DNA from: Natronocella acetinitrilica
GTDB taxonomy: Bacteria > Pseudomonadota > Gammaproteobacteria > Nitrococcales > Aquisalimonadaceae
Length of the DNA: 64,000 nt
Assembly: GCF_024170285.1 (NCBI RefSeq)
Contig: NZ_JALJXV010000010.1
Span: 1-64,000 of the forward strand
Reading direction: 5' to 3'
Shown: piece by piece, positions 39,504 to 48,968 of the stretch
How positions within the stretch are numbered: the first letter of the stretch is position 1
Layout of the letters: each line of letters opens with the position of its first letter
Program-made: the position numbers and the translations under genes
Notes under the pieces: generated by a model
Databases searched by the model: none
Told to the model about the DNA's origin: nothing
The model's input: only the letters and a program-made list of their open reading frames with translations

Positions 39504-39935
39504 ATGCGACGGGAGTTGTTTGCGGATGTGACGATTGCTGCGCGGCCGGATGAGGTCTGGCATGTGCTGGTGGATCTGTCCAGCTGGCCGCGTTGGAATC
39601 CAGTGGTCCGGGAAGTGGACGGACAGTTGGAAACCGGCCACATGTTGTCGCTGACGGTGGAAGAGGGTGGCCGCTCCCGACGCCTGCAGGCGGAGTGCAT
39701 GCGGGTGTTGCCGGCGCAGGAGCTCAGCTGGTTACGGCGTTGGCATGTGCCGGGCCTGCTGGACAGCGAAGAGCGTCTGGTGCTGGAAGAGGTCGAGGAA
39801 GGCGCTACCCGCCTGCTGGTGCGGCAGCGGTTGAGTGGCATCCTGCTGCCGTTCCTGTGGCGCAGACTGCGACCGCGACTCGGCCGCGCTGGCTGGCAGG
39901 TGGCGAAGGCGGTGAAGGCCGCTGCCGAGCAGTGA
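39504..39935 (+). CDS. SRPBCC (START-like) family protein
   Basis: The 143-residue protein has the helix-grip pattern typical of polyketide cyclase/START-like proteins. ADVTIAARPDEVWHVLVDLS and WPRWNPVVREVDG come first, then a central beta sheet and the C-terminal helix LRPRLGRAGWQVAKAVKA. Such proteins bind hydrophobic ligands; the ligand is unknown here. ATG 39504 follows AAAGG. It is divergent from the GAPDH gene. Confidence 0.8.
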   Translation: MRRELFADVTIAARPDEVWHVLVDLSSWPRWNPVVREVDGQLETGHMLSLTVEEGGRSRRLQAECMRVLPAQELSWLRRWHVPGLLDSEERLVLEEVEEGATRLLVRQRLSGILLPFLWRRLRPRLGRAGWQVAKAVKAAAEQ

Positions 39936-39965
39936 CGCAGATACCAGGGCTGATCTGGGTTGCGC

Positions 39966-40248
39966 GGTGCGTTACGCGCTGCGCGCTAACACACCCTACA
40001 GCGGGCATCGGCACCCGTAGGGTGCGTTAGGCCAAAGGCCGTAACGCACCATGACGGCGGTGGTTTCGCCCGCCCCACACCAAGGCACAAACGTTGGGCC
40101 GGTACGCCGCTCATGGACCGTCAGCGACAGGGATGTCGCTGTCGAGCCCCCATGGATGGGTTTACGGCGTGTCCATGAGTGGCGTACCGGCCCAACGTTT
40201 CCCCGATATCAGCCGTAGGGTGTGTTAGCGCGCAGCGCGTAACGCACC
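39966..40248. repeat. Composite REP-like element, copy 2 (283 bp, inverted relative to copy 1)
   Basis: REP-like units lie at 39966-39999, 40017-40050 (inverted, word GGCCAAAGGCC) and 40215-40248 (inverted). The order and orientation are the reverse complement of copy 1 at 14354-14634. The outer units carry GCGCTGCGCGC and its complement. A 17-bp spacer separates the first two. The element fills the 349-bp gap between the convergent SRPBCC and ettA genes. No gene is present. Confidence 0.88.
40089..40200. repeat. Long palindrome inside composite copy 2
   Basis: The 30-bp arms 40089-40118 and 40171-40200 are complementary except for one position, which would still pair as G-U in RNA. The loop includes the nested CAGCGACA/TGTCGCTG hairpin. 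The arm tips read AAACGTTGGGCCGG here, against ACCGCGGTCCGG in copy 1, so the two arms have changed together. Confidence 0.85.
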
Positions 40249-40284
40249 GCAACCCACGTCTGGACGGCCGTTTCCCCGCTTGCC

Positions 40285-41952
40285 TTACGAGGCCAGGCGC
40301 TTGTACTTGATGCGATGCGGGTTCAGGGCCTCGTCACCGAGGCGTTTCTTGCGATCCGCCTCGTAGTCGCTGTAGTTGCCGGTGAAGAAGGTCACCTGGC
40401 TGTCGCCCTCGAAGGCGAGGATGTGGGTTGCGATGCGGTCCAGGAACCAGCGATCGTGGGAGATCACCACCGCACAGCCGGGGAAGGTCAGCAGCGCCTC
40501 CTCCAGCGCCCGCAGGGTTTCCACATCCAGATCGTTGGTGGGCTCATCGAGCAGCAGGGTGTTGCCGCCGGATTTCAGTAGTTTGGCCAGATGTACCCGA
40601 TTCCGCTCCCCGCCGGACAGATCACCGATGTACTTCTGCTGATCCGATCCCTTGAAGTTGAAGCGCCCCACGTAGGCCCGGGAGTTCACCTCGTAACTAC
40701 CCACCTGGATGTTGTCCAGGCCGTCGGAGATTTCCTGCCAGACGGTGTTTTCGCCATTCAGGCTGTCGCGGCTCTGGTCCACGTAGGCCAGTTCTACCGT
40801 GTCGCCGATTACAACCTCGCCGGCATCGGGCTTCTCCTCGCCGGTCATCAGGCGGAATAGAGTGGTCTTCCCGGCGCCGTTGGGGCCGATGACACCGACG
40901 ATGCCGCCGGGCGGCAGGGCAAAATCCAGGTTCTCGTAGAGCAGCACGTCGCCGAACGCCTTGCTCACGCCGTGGAACTCCGCCACCTTGTCGCCGAGTC
41001 GCGGACCCGGCGGGATATAGAGTTCCTGGGTCTCGTTGCGTTTCTGGAATTCCCTGGACTGCAGTTCGTCGAATCGCGCCAGTCGTGCCTTGCTCTTGGC
41101 CTGACGCCCCTTGGGGTTCTGCCGCACCCATTCCAGCTCTGCCTTAATGGCGCGGTTGTGAGATGCCTGCTGCTTCTTCTCCTGCTCGAGCCGGGCTTCC
41201 TTCTGCTCAAGCCAGGAGGAGTAGTTGCCCTGCCAGGGGATACCGTGACCGCGGTCCAGTTCGAGAATCCAGCCGGCGACGTTGTCGAGGAAGTAGCGAT
41301 CGTGAGTCACCGCCACGACGGTGCCGGGGAACTCCGCCAGGAAACGCTCCAGCCAGGCCACGCTCTCGGCATCGAGATGGTTGGTGGGTTCGTCCAGCAG
41401 CAGCATGTCCGGGCTGGACAACAACAGACGGCATAGCGCCACCCGGCGGCGCTCACCGCCGGAGAGCTTGGTCACGTCCGCCTCCCACGGGGGTAGACGC
41501 AGGGCATCGGCGGCCTGCTCCAGCTTGCGCTCCAGGTCCCAGGCGCCGGCGGCTTCGATCTTGTCCTGCAACTCGGCCTGTTTGGCCATGAGTTTGTCGA
41601 AGTCGGCGTCCGGGTCGGCCATCTGGTTGGAGACGTCGTTGAATTCATCGAGCAGCGCCTTGATTGACGCCACACCTTCCTCGACGTTACCGCGCACGTC
41701 CTTTTCCGGGTCGAGCTGCGGTTCCTGGGGCAGGTAGCCGATGTTGGTGCCCGGTTGCGGTCGGGCCTCGCCCTCGATCTCCGTGTCCAGCCCCGCCATG
41801 ATGCGCAACAGGGTGGATTTGCCCGAGCCGTTGAGGCCGAGTACGCCGATCTTCGCGCCGGGGAAAAAGGACAGGGAGATGTCCTTGAGGATCTCGCGCT
41901 TGGGCGGCACGATCTTGCTCACCCGGTTCATGGTGTAGATGTACTGCGCCAT
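40285..41952 (-). CDS. ettA: Energy-dependent translational throttle protein EttA (ABC-F)
   Basis: This 555-residue soluble ABC-F ATPase binds the ribosomal E site and gates translation according to ATP/ADP ratio. It has two ABC domains: Walker [10 protein letters not shown] and GPNGAGKTT, signatures [14 protein letters not shown] and [14 protein letters not shown], and Walker [15 protein letters not shown] and [14 protein letters not shown]. The arm-like insertion and inter-domain linker ([20 protein letters not shown]) are typical of EttA. There is no membrane segment. Confidence 0.97.
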   Translation of the reverse strand: MAQYIYTMNRVSKIVPPKREILKDISLSFFPGAKIGVLGLNGSGKSTLLRIMAGLDTEIEGEARPQPGTNIGYLPQEPQLDPEKDVRGNVEEGVASIKALLDEFNDVSNQMADPDADFDKLMAKQAELQDKIEAAGAWDLERKLEQAADALRLPPWEADVTKLSGGERRRVALCRLLLSSPDMLLLDEPTNHLDAESVAWLERFLAEFPGTVVAVTHDRYFLDNVAGWILELDRGHGIPWQGNYSSWLEQKEARLEQEKKQQASHNRAIKAELEWVRQNPKGRQAKSKARLARFDELQSREFQKRNETQELYIPPGPRLGDKVAEFHGVSKAFGDVLLYENLDFALPPGGIVGVIGPNGAGKTTLFRLMTGEEKPDAGEVVIGDTVELAYVDQSRDSLNGENTVWQEISDGLDNIQVGSYEVNSRAYVGRFNFKGSDQQKYIGDLSGGERNRVHLAKLLKSGGNTLLLDEPTNDLDVETLRALEEALLTFPGCAVVISHDRWFLDRIATHILAFEGDSQVTFFTGNYSDYEADRKKRLGDEALNPHRIKYKRLAS

Positions 41953-42029
41953 TGCGATTTACGCCTGTGCCTGCCTGAAAGGGGCCCTCATTATCCAGAT
42001 GGCCCGGGCATTATCCAAGGACTGTGGTT

Positions 42030-43214
42030 TCAGGGCCGCCACCAGCGGCTTGGTTTCTCCCACGCCCAGTCCAGCTCCAGGGTTCGGGTGTCCGGGTCGT
42101 AGCGGTAGACGTTGATGCCGCCGCCATCGCGCTGCCCGGTGACCAGCAGGTTCGCCTCCGGCGCCGTGGCGATACTGGCGTTGCGGGCGTAGCTGCTCAC
42201 CGAGGGGAAGGGATCGTCTCCGAGGGGCAGGATGGCATGGGCAAACGGGTCACCCAACTCGTAGAGGACCGCGAAAGGTTGCCGCGTGTGAAAGACCAGG
42301 TATTCCGTCTCGCTGATGAACTGCACGGCCACCATGCTGTGGCCGTAGAACCCTTCCGGGAAGTCGTCGGGGTAGTGGAGGCGCATGCCGGAGGTGTCTC
42401 GGTTCTTCGGCGAACCCATTTCATGTCCACCGACAAAGACGCCGGTCCCGATCCGGGACACCCGATAGGCCAACTCTCCGCTGTCAGTTCTCCACACGAA
42501 GCTTAGGCCGTTTTCGTCGACACTGACGACGTGGGTGCCGTCGGGGCTCAAGGTGGCGTAGGTCTTGGCCGCGTTGCCGGGTAGTTTGTACTTCGGTTCG
42601 TTTTCGCAGAAATTCCAGAGCACCACGCCCGCATAGTTCGAAAATACAGGTGGCGGGTTCTTGACTGGTGTCGACATCTCCTCCCGGTCCGTGCCGTCTC
42701 CCGCGGTCAACAAGAGGCAAGTTTCCTCGTGAATCGCCAAATTCAGGAGTTTGCCAATCCCCCTGAAACCTGGGCTATTGCCATCTCGCTTGACGGCCTC
42801 AACCTTATCGTGTTCACGACGAAAAACGTTCCAGTTCTCATCGACTGCGAGATAGATATCCCGCCCTTTGGTAATCACATGCCCGTAGGCGTGAAAGCCC
42901 TTGAACTGTTCTAGGAGTTCCCCATCGAAATTCTGTATGAATACCTCGCCATGGAAATCCTGCCACATGAAGAAGGCGTCATCGTCGGAGACAAATGCGG
43001 AGTAGATATTGGCATTATCTGCTTGGGTTTTTGAGTCTCCGGTCTGGAGATCCCAAATCGTCAGGGTACCATCGCGATGCGTGCTTACAGCGTAATCACC
43101 CGATGAGGTGACGCCAACTGTCACCACGGGGGATCCGGGATTCACCGTCCCCATCATCGCGATCGCGATGATGGGTAGAAGTATCAGTGGAAATGCGAAA
43201 CACAGCTTTCTCAT
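42030..43214 (-). CDS. Secreted beta-propeller (WD40-like) protein, candidate immunity protein for the VgrG effector
   Basis: The 394-residue protein has a clear Sec signal peptide (MRKLCFAFPLILLPIIAIAM) and repeated beta-blade patterns such as GDYAVSTHRDGTLTIWDLQT and GTHVVSVDENGLSFVWRTDS, consistent with a WD40-type propeller. Its ATG overlaps the stop of the VgrG gene (ATGA), so it is translationally coupled. G+C over 42721-43140 is about 52% by my count, against about 68% in a sampled line of the neighbouring VgrG gene, which suggests separate acquisition. A periplasmic binder encoded right after a lipase-type T6SS effector fits an immunity role, but no sequence match to a known immunity family is claimed. 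An ordinary periplasmic propeller protein is the alternative. Confidence 0.72.
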   Translation of the reverse strand: MRKLCFAFPLILLPIIAIAMMGTVNPGSPVVTVGVTSSGDYAVSTHRDGTLTIWDLQTGDSKTQADNANIYSAFVSDDDAFFMWQDFHGEVFIQNFDGELLEQFKGFHAYGHVITKGRDIYLAVDENWNVFRREHDKVEAVKRDGNSPGFRGIGKLLNLAIHEETCLLLTAGDGTDREEMSTPVKNPPPVFSNYAGVVLWNFCENEPKYKLPGNAAKTYATLSPDGTHVVSVDENGLSFVWRTDSGELAYRVSRIGTGVFVGGHEMGSPKNRDTSGMRLHYPDDFPEGFYGHSMVAVQFISETEYLVFHTRQPFAVLYELGDPFAHAILPLGDDPFPSVSSYARNASIATAPEANLLVTGQRDGGGINVYRYDPDTRTLELDWAWEKPSRWWRP

Positions 43215-46200
43215 CGGTAGCCCCCGAAGCCGGAATAATCCAGCAGCGCCCGCATAATGCGATCCCGATAAATCTCCTCGAACAGTCGTCTACTTGGGTA
43301 GCGCATGCCTGAATGGCTGAACAGGACGTCGGTTTGGTCGACTTCCTCGAGAGAGCCCTGATCAAGCATGTCGCCGAGTGGCGCATGGCGACGCATCGCA
43401 GCCTCGTCCCACTGCCAGCCAAGTGCTGGTTCCACGGGCAGGCCCACAAGCCAGTTCTGCCGGATGCCCTCGTGGAGGTTGGCGCGAATATGGGCGAGCA
43501 ACTCGTCATCGAAACGACCATGCATGGCCCAGGGGAGCAGAAGATCCGGCAGCCGAGCTTGCCCGGTCAGCAGGGACTCGGCTGGAATGCGGTTGAGCGC
43601 TTTGGCCTCCTGCTCTATCTGAGGCCAGACCAGGCGCTCGAAGAGCCGCAAATCGGCCTCGCTGCCGCCCGGGTTGTTGGGGTTGACCTGCGGATGGCGG
43701 CTCATCAGCCATCGGCGCAGGGAACCGTTCAGCCAGTATTTCCGCTCGTAAAGCCCGTGGGCCAATCCAAGGACGTTGTCCTTGGGATCGACCACGGCGT
43801 CGCTGGGACGCGTGCGCTGCGACTCGTCGGTGACATCGTCTTGGGCTACCGGGAATGTTGACGCCTGCCCGGTCTCTTGACCCCTTGGGCTTGCTCCCAA
43901 AACGCCATCCCGGCGGCTGTGCAGCACCAGGATGCGTTCGACTCCTCGATGGGCGGCGGGGAAGTGCTCATGACCGAGACTCGGGGCGTCCGCAGGGGCG
44001 GGTGCGAGTGAGCTTTGTGACACGGCTGGCTGCCAGAGGATGAGTTGCCGGATCGGTGGCGCGCCGAGTTCGGCACGCAGGTTGAGCGCTGTGAGCGCTA
44101 CCCGCGCACCGAGACTGTGCGAGATGAGATTGACCTGAATACCAGCCTCGCTCAGCTGCTGAAGTACCGGCAGCAAACGTCGGCCGGCCAGGTTGGCGGA
44201 CAGTTCACCTTCCCAGAAACGTGTGGCGCCGAGATCACCGCTCCACGTCACGCCCACGATTCTCGTGTATTTCGAATGGTCGATGCCGTCGAAACCGGCA
44301 GCGCGATTGAGCTGATATTCCATTGTCAGAAGCCAGCCGTGGGCTTCGCTCCCGTTGAGCTGGTTATCTTCGGGGAGCCGTGCCTCGGCGCTGCCCGGTT
44401 CCGGCCTGTCGAGCCCAGGGCAGGCGTCGGGGTAGGCCCGTTGCAGCGCAGCCGCATCGCGGTAGACCGGCATGGGCACGGGAACCGTTTCGCCGACGCC
44501 AAGGCAGGCTGCCGCTGAATCCGTGCCTGCGGACTGGGCGCTCACGCCGAGCACCCCAGGGCCATAGGCCCCCAGGGGCACGTTGTAGCCATGGATGAAC
44601 AGCGTGGCGTTATTGCCGTTGCGCTGCATGGCCGCGATGGTGTGCTCAGGGAGTAGGGCGGGCTTACCGTTGGCTGCTTCGTCGCGGAGACTGAGTAGTA
44701 TTGCCGGTGGCAGCACGGTGATGGAGAGTTCGGTCGCGATGCTGCCGAGATCGGACTCCCTCAGCCACGGCGCGGTACCCGGGGGGCAGTCGCAACCGTT
44801 GATGCGGGTGATGGCGAGCCCTTCGCCGGTGCTTTCCCAGGTGCCGTGCACTTGAAACCGACCGATGGGGACGGATTGGAACTGCGCTTCTCCGTTGCTG
44901 ACGACGGCGCTGTGGCTCCTGCCGCCCGCATCTATCAGCGTCAGGTCGACATCGGCTTCAAGCGGGTGTCCGTCGTTGGTAAGCAGCGCGATATCCAGAT
45001 CGCGGGTCAACGCGAGATCATGGGATGGCGCGCTTTCTTGCCCTCGTGCGGTTACGGTGAAGCGCAGATGTTCGGTGGGTCGGCCGGCAGCAATGACCAG
45101 CTCTGCTGCTCCCGGGCGCGAGAGTGTGGAGAGCGGGCAATAGGCCGTCTCCACGCCGTTTCCGCAGTCGAGACTGTGAGTGACTTCCCCGAGGGTCGCG
45201 GAGTCCTGACCGAGTACGCGTAGGACGCGGACGTCGACCGGCTCCCCGGTCTCAAGTTGTTGAACGGTGAAGACGGTGGGAAGTTGCGTGTCAGCGACGT
45301 CAGATTCTAGTGCCAGTTGACGGTCGCCCCAGCGCAACGCCGTAACCCCCGGTTCATCCGGTGCGGTGATCCGCGCGACGGCGGCTGGCGCCTTCGGAGC
45401 CGCCGGTACGGGCTCGTCGGGGCGGTGTGCTCCGGGGACGTTGAACAGCAGCTTGCCGTTGAAGGTGACACCCTGCTGGCTGCGGAAGGTGACATTGTGG
45501 CCAAAGAGCCGCACGCTGCCGTCGCGCTTGATGGTCCAGCCGCCGCCGTTCTGGTGCACGGTCATGTCACCGCCGCCGTTACCGCGGATCGCGAGCGGCC
45601 CATGGGCCTGGAGGATGAGGTTGCCGTTCTCGATGCGGCTGGTGAAGTCGCCGGTCACCCGCATGCGGCAGTCGCCGTTGGCGGTGAGCCGCATCTCCTG
45701 GCCGCTGTTCAGTTGGATGTCACCCTGGGCCTTGGCGTTTATCCCCTTGGCAGCCCGCAGGCTATGGCCGGTAGCGGCCTGGCGGTGGAGGCGACCGGTT
45801 TTCGTTTCGGTGGTGTGTTGGCCCTGCACGGTCTCGGTTTCACTGGCGCCAACGCGGCGCTGATGGGTGGCGCCTGCCGCCCAGCGCGCATTGCCGCCCG
45901 CCTGCAACTGCAAGCCGCCGAGCGAGGCGGCGACCCGCACCATGGGGTTGTCGGGGTGGGCCTGCATGGTGAGGATGGTCTCGCCGTTGAGCGTATTCAG
46001 CGTAATGCGCTCGGCACGGCGGCGGTCATCCAGGGTGAGGGCGTTGCCGGCGGGGGTAAGAATGCGGTGTTCGCTGGGGTTTTTGCTGGTGACCGGGCCG
46101 GGGGCCTGTGCATTGGGGGCGTAGCCGACCACATAGGGCTGGTCGGCGTCGTTGTTCATGCAGGAGAGCAGCACCTCGGCACCGTCGGTGAGCGGGAAGT

Positions 46201-47479
46201 GCCAGCCTGCCGGGGGCTGGCCGCGTCGGGACGGGCTGGCGTGGGGGGTCAACCGGGGCAGCGGTGGCGAGGCATCGGCCTGTGCCCGGCGGGCACGGTC
46301 AAAGCCCGCCCGCAGGCGGTAGCGCCCGGCGGCATCCAGCTCGGCGTAGCGGCCATGGGCCTCTACCCGGGCGGGGATCAGCATGGCGCGCTCGGGCTGG
46401 GGTGCGGCCTCGCTGCGGATGCTGGACGAGAGTGGCGCCCCCTGGGCGGTGACCCAGAGGCCACTGGGGGGCTCGCCGGCGTGGGGGTGGGGGAGCACCA
46501 CGCGCAGCGCGCTCTGCACGATGCAGTAGCCGTGGGTCTCGCCTTCGATTTCAAGCCGCCGCCCGGGGGCGAGGTCGGCGAGCGCGCCATCGAGAATACG
46601 TTGACTGCCGCTGGAGCGCAGGTGATCAGCGGGGACCAGGGGCCCTTTGGGCCTGTATTCAAAGGGGTCTGCCTCCGGTGAACCGAACACCGCCGGCTGT
46701 CCCGCCGGTGCCCATGCCGGGTCGTTCCGGCGGTTACGCCCCTTCGGGTCGGGACGCACTGCGCGCTGGGGGATGGGGTAGGCGCCGTCCTCGGCATCGG
46801 TAAAGAACCGGCAGCTTTGCAGCGCGCCATGCACCAGAGCCGCATCGCTCTGGCCGCTGTCCGGTCGCACCGGCACGGTGCCGCGATCAAGCACATCAGC
46901 GGCGGCCGGGTCATCGAAGCAGTGCAGCCACTCGCCATGCTCGTCCACCCCGCAGCACCACTGGATGCCGGCACGGGCGAGCAGGCGGGTGACAAAGGCG
47001 AGATCGCTCTCCTCGGCCTGCACCGTCCAGGGCCTGACGGGGTAGTCGCCCCGGAGGCTCCAGCGCACGCGTACATCCAGCCCGCCGTGCTCGGCGATCA
47101 CCAGGCCCACCAGGTCGGGGACGCTCAGATCCCGCAGGATGCGGGTGCGCTGTCGCAGGCCAAGCAGGGTGAGGCCGGGTTCCACCCAGAGCACGATGCG
47201 CTGGCGCCCGGTGCCCACGGGCTCGCGGTCGAGCATCTCCACCACCCGGCCACCGAGTACACGGCTGATGCCGTCCGGTCCGGTGAGGGTGATGGTGGCG
47301 ATCTCCCCCAGCCAGGGGGAGGCATCGAAGGCGCGGGCCATGGTGCCGTCGATGCGGTAGAGCGGCAGGCCGCTCAGCACCTCGGCGGTGGCAAGCGCGT
47401 AGATGTCGGTCACCGGCACATCGCCCACCCGGGCGACGATGGTGGTTGTGCCGCGTGCGTCAATGGCAGGCATGGGCAT
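43211..47479 (-). CDS. VgrG with C-terminal alpha/beta-hydrolase (lipase-like) effector domain
   Basis: The 1422-residue product is a specialised T6SS spike. Residues ~1-375 are the phage gpD-like base, with VQAEESDLAFVTRLLARAGI at 153-172, diagnostic of VgrG. Residues ~375-460 are the gp5 OB-like part (GWHFPLTDGAEVLLSCMNND). Residues ~470-680 are the DUF2345-like beta-helix needle, with repeats around LQLQAGGNARWAAG and LTANGDCRMRVTGDF. A linker (~680-950) includes a transthyretin-like beta segment at ~820-895. Residues ~950-1260 are an alpha/beta hydrolase: oxyanion HG at 963-964, nucleophile Ser1122 in ISHSLGARVAL, probable acid Asp1191 (HSRRDGVLG) and His1241 (GLAHGLYERKYW). The tail to 1422 is unassigned. 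The start may be two codons later (47473), which has better ribosome binding site spacing. No Hcp, PAAR or T6SS core gene is in the window. Confidence 0.9.
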   Translation of the reverse strand: MPMPAIDARGTTTIVARVGDVPVTDIYALATAEVLSGLPLYRIDGTMARAFDASPWLGEIATITLTGPDGISRVLGGRVVEMLDREPVGTGRQRIVLWVEPGLTLLGLRQRTRILRDLSVPDLVGLVIAEHGGLDVRVRWSLRGDYPVRPWTVQAEESDLAFVTRLLARAGIQWCCGVDEHGEWLHCFDDPAAADVLDRGTVPVRPDSGQSDAALVHGALQSCRFFTDAEDGAYPIPQRAVRPDPKGRNRRNDPAWAPAGQPAVFGSPEADPFEYRPKGPLVPADHLRSSGSQRILDGALADLAPGRRLEIEGETHGYCIVQSALRVVLPHPHAGEPPSGLWVTAQGAPLSSSIRSEAAPQPERAMLIPARVEAHGRYAELDAAGRYRLRAGFDRARRAQADASPPLPRLTPHASPSRRGQPPAGWHFPLTDGAEVLLSCMNNDADQPYVVGYAPNAQAPGPVTSKNPSEHRILTPAGNALTLDDRRRAERITLNTLNGETILTMQAHPDNPMVRVAASLGGLQLQAGGNARWAAGATHQRRVGASETETVQGQHTTETKTGRLHRQAATGHSLRAAKGINAKAQGDIQLNSGQEMRLTANGDCRMRVTGDFTSRIENGNLILQAHGPLAIRGNGGGDMTVHQNGGGWTIKRDGSVRLFGHNVTFRSQQGVTFNGKLLFNVPGAHRPDEPVPAAPKAPAAVARITAPDEPGVTALRWGDRQLALESDVADTQLPTVFTVQQLETGEPVDVRVLRVLGQDSATLGEVTHSLDCGNGVETAYCPLSTLSRPGAAELVIAAGRPTEHLRFTVTARGQESAPSHDLALTRDLDIALLTNDGHPLEADVDLTLIDAGGRSHSAVVSNGEAQFQSVPIGRFQVHGTWESTGEGLAITRINGCDCPPGTAPWLRESDLGSIATELSITVLPPAILLSLRDEAANGKPALLPEHTIAAMQRNGNNATLFIHGYNVPLGAYGPGVLGVSAQSAGTDSAAACLGVGETVPVPMPVYRDAAALQRAYPDACPGLDRPEPGSAEARLPEDNQLNGSEAHGWLLTMEYQLNRAAGFDGIDHSKYTRIVGVTWSGDLGATRFWEGELSANLAGRRLLPVLQQLSEAGIQVNLISHSLGARVALTALNLRAELGAPPIRQLILWQPAVSQSSLAPAPADAPSLGHEHFPAAHRGVERILVLHSRRDGVLGASPRGQETGQASTFPVAQDDVTDESQRTRPSDAVVDPKDNVLGLAHGLYERKYWLNGSLRRWLMSRHPQVNPNNPGGSEADLRLFERLVWPQIEQEAKALNRIPAESLLTGQARLPDLLLPWAMHGRFDDELLAHIRANLHEGIRQNWLVGLPVEPALGWQWDEAAMRRHAPLGDMLDQGSLEEVDQTDVLFSHSGMRYPSRRLFEEIYRDRIMRALLDYSGFGGYR

Positions 47480-47693
47480 CGTCCCTGATTGCTGACCCGC
47501 CCATCCTGGGCCGGCTGATTAATTCAGAAATGAGTCTGGCAGGAGTGCGGGTGTTTGCCAAGGTTGCGCAACTGATCCTTCGAAAGCCGATTCGACGTTC
47601 GCAGCGTTAGGCAGCTTTGTGACGGCCTCCGCACCGCCGGTGACTGGCCATGCGGCAAACTAGTGCCTTCGTCCAAAGGAATCGGGGAGTCTC

Positions 47694-48968
47694 ATGTCCG
47701 CAAGTATTGCGCCCGCCATTACCCCTTACTGGCATCGGATGCCGTCGTTCTTCGCCTGGCCGCTGCGTCGTCCGGCGCTGGATCTGCTGTTGATTACCGT
47801 GGCCCTGGGTGTCGTGCCCGCACTCACGGGGTCGGGCCTGATCGCCTTCGGCTGCGCCCTGGCCATGCTGTTCCTGCTCTGCAAGTATGGCTACGAGAGC
47901 CTGCAGACCACCGCCGCGGGTGACGACGAGCCGCCGGCGTTGTCGGATGCGCTAAGTGGTGAGGGTTACGTGCTGCCGTTGAAGCAGTTCGGGGTGCTGA
48001 TCGCACTCATGTTCATGGTGATCGTGGCCTGGCAGCTCGGCGGGGCCTGGCTGGGGGTGCCGGCCATCTTCGCCATCACCCTGCTGTTTCCGGCCACCGT
48101 GATCCTGCTAGCTATGGAGCGTAGCTTTCTGACCGCCGTGAACCCGATGCGGCTGATGGCGTTGGCCACCGCCATTGGTTGGCCCTACCTTGGCCTGTTC
48201 GGCCTGTTGCTCTGCATCCAGATCGCCACCGGTACCAGCCTCGCCCTAGTGGAGATGCTCATGCCGGGCGAGTCCGGCCTTGCCGTCAACATCGCCACCG
48301 GCACGTTTCTTGGCAATTACTTCTGGCTGATGGCCTTCCACATGATGGGTTACGTGGTTTACCAGTACCACGATCGGCTGGGTTACAGCGCTATCGATCC
48401 CCAGGAGGAAGGCTTCGAGAGCGAGCTGGGTCTGTTCCACGAGCTGATGGAGCAGCAGAATCACGCCGCCGCCCTGGCGGAGCTGAGGCGGGTGATCGAT
48501 CTGTATCCGGATGAGCCCTCGCTGCGGCGACGGCTCTTGCAACTGGCCCGCCTGAGTGGTGATTCCGCAACGCTCATTCGTGAAGGGAAGCCGGCTATCG
48601 GCGCCAGCATCCGGGCGGGCCGGCTCGGCGAAGCCACCGAGATCTACCTGGATTGCATTGCCGCGAAGGCGGATTTCCAGCCTGCCGATGTGGATCAGCA
48701 CGAGCCGCTGGCCCGGGAGTTGCGCAGCCGTGGGCTTACCCGGGACGCGATGGCCCTGCTCAACGGCTTGCATCAGCGCTATCCCGACAGCCCGCACATA
48801 CCGAGAGCCTATCTGCTTGCCGCCCGCATTTTCCTGGACGATCTGGGCAAGCCCGACCAGGCCGGGAAAATCCTGCATTTCATTGGCAAGCGTTTTCCGG
48901 ACAACGACTACCAGCCCGAAATAGAGTCCCTGCTACGGAGCGTGGCGCGCGCGAAGAATCAGGGCTAG
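47694..48968 (+). CDS. Polytopic membrane protein with C-terminal TPR region
   Basis: The 424-residue protein has about six hydrophobic segments in its first 230 residues (for example DLLLITVALGVVPALTGSGL, LMFMVIVAWQLGGAWLGVPA). A soluble C-terminal part with helical repeats follows (LFHELMEQQNHAAALAELRR, LARELRSRGLTRDAMALLNG), resembling TPR. I do not recognise the family, so no function is assigned. Its TAG stop shares the palindrome CTAG with the stop of the convergent rhomboid gene, which is also a membrane/TPR protein. Confidence 0.75.
   Translation: MSASIAPAITPYWHRMPSFFAWPLRRPALDLLLITVALGVVPALTGSGLIAFGCALAMLFLLCKYGYESLQTTAAGDDEPPALSDALSGEGYVLPLKQFGVLIALMFMVIVAWQLGGAWLGVPAIFAITLLFPATVILLAMERSFLTAVNPMRLMALATAIGWPYLGLFGLLLCIQIATGTSLALVEMLMPGESGLAVNIATGTFLGNYFWLMAFHMMGYVVYQYHDRLGYSAIDPQEEGFESELGLFHELMEQQNHAAALAELRRVIDLYPDEPSLRRRLLQLARLSGDSATLIREGKPAIGASIRAGRLGEATEIYLDCIAAKADFQPADVDQHEPLARELRSRGLTRDAMALLNGLHQRYPDSPHIPRAYLLAARIFLDDLGKPDQAGKILHFIGKRFPDNDYQPEIESLLRSVARAKNQG

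Noticed and set aside
45317-46681. 454-codon plus-strand frame inside the VgrG gene
   Set aside because: The minus-strand frame has continuous VgrG signatures; the plus-strand translation is low-complexity with no motifs.
47500-47580. Sigma-54-like element (TTGGCAAACACCCGCAC on the minus strand) upstream of vgrG
   Set aside because: The GG and GC dinucleotides are 9 bases apart instead of 10 and the -12 region lacks TTGC; not sufficient for a call.
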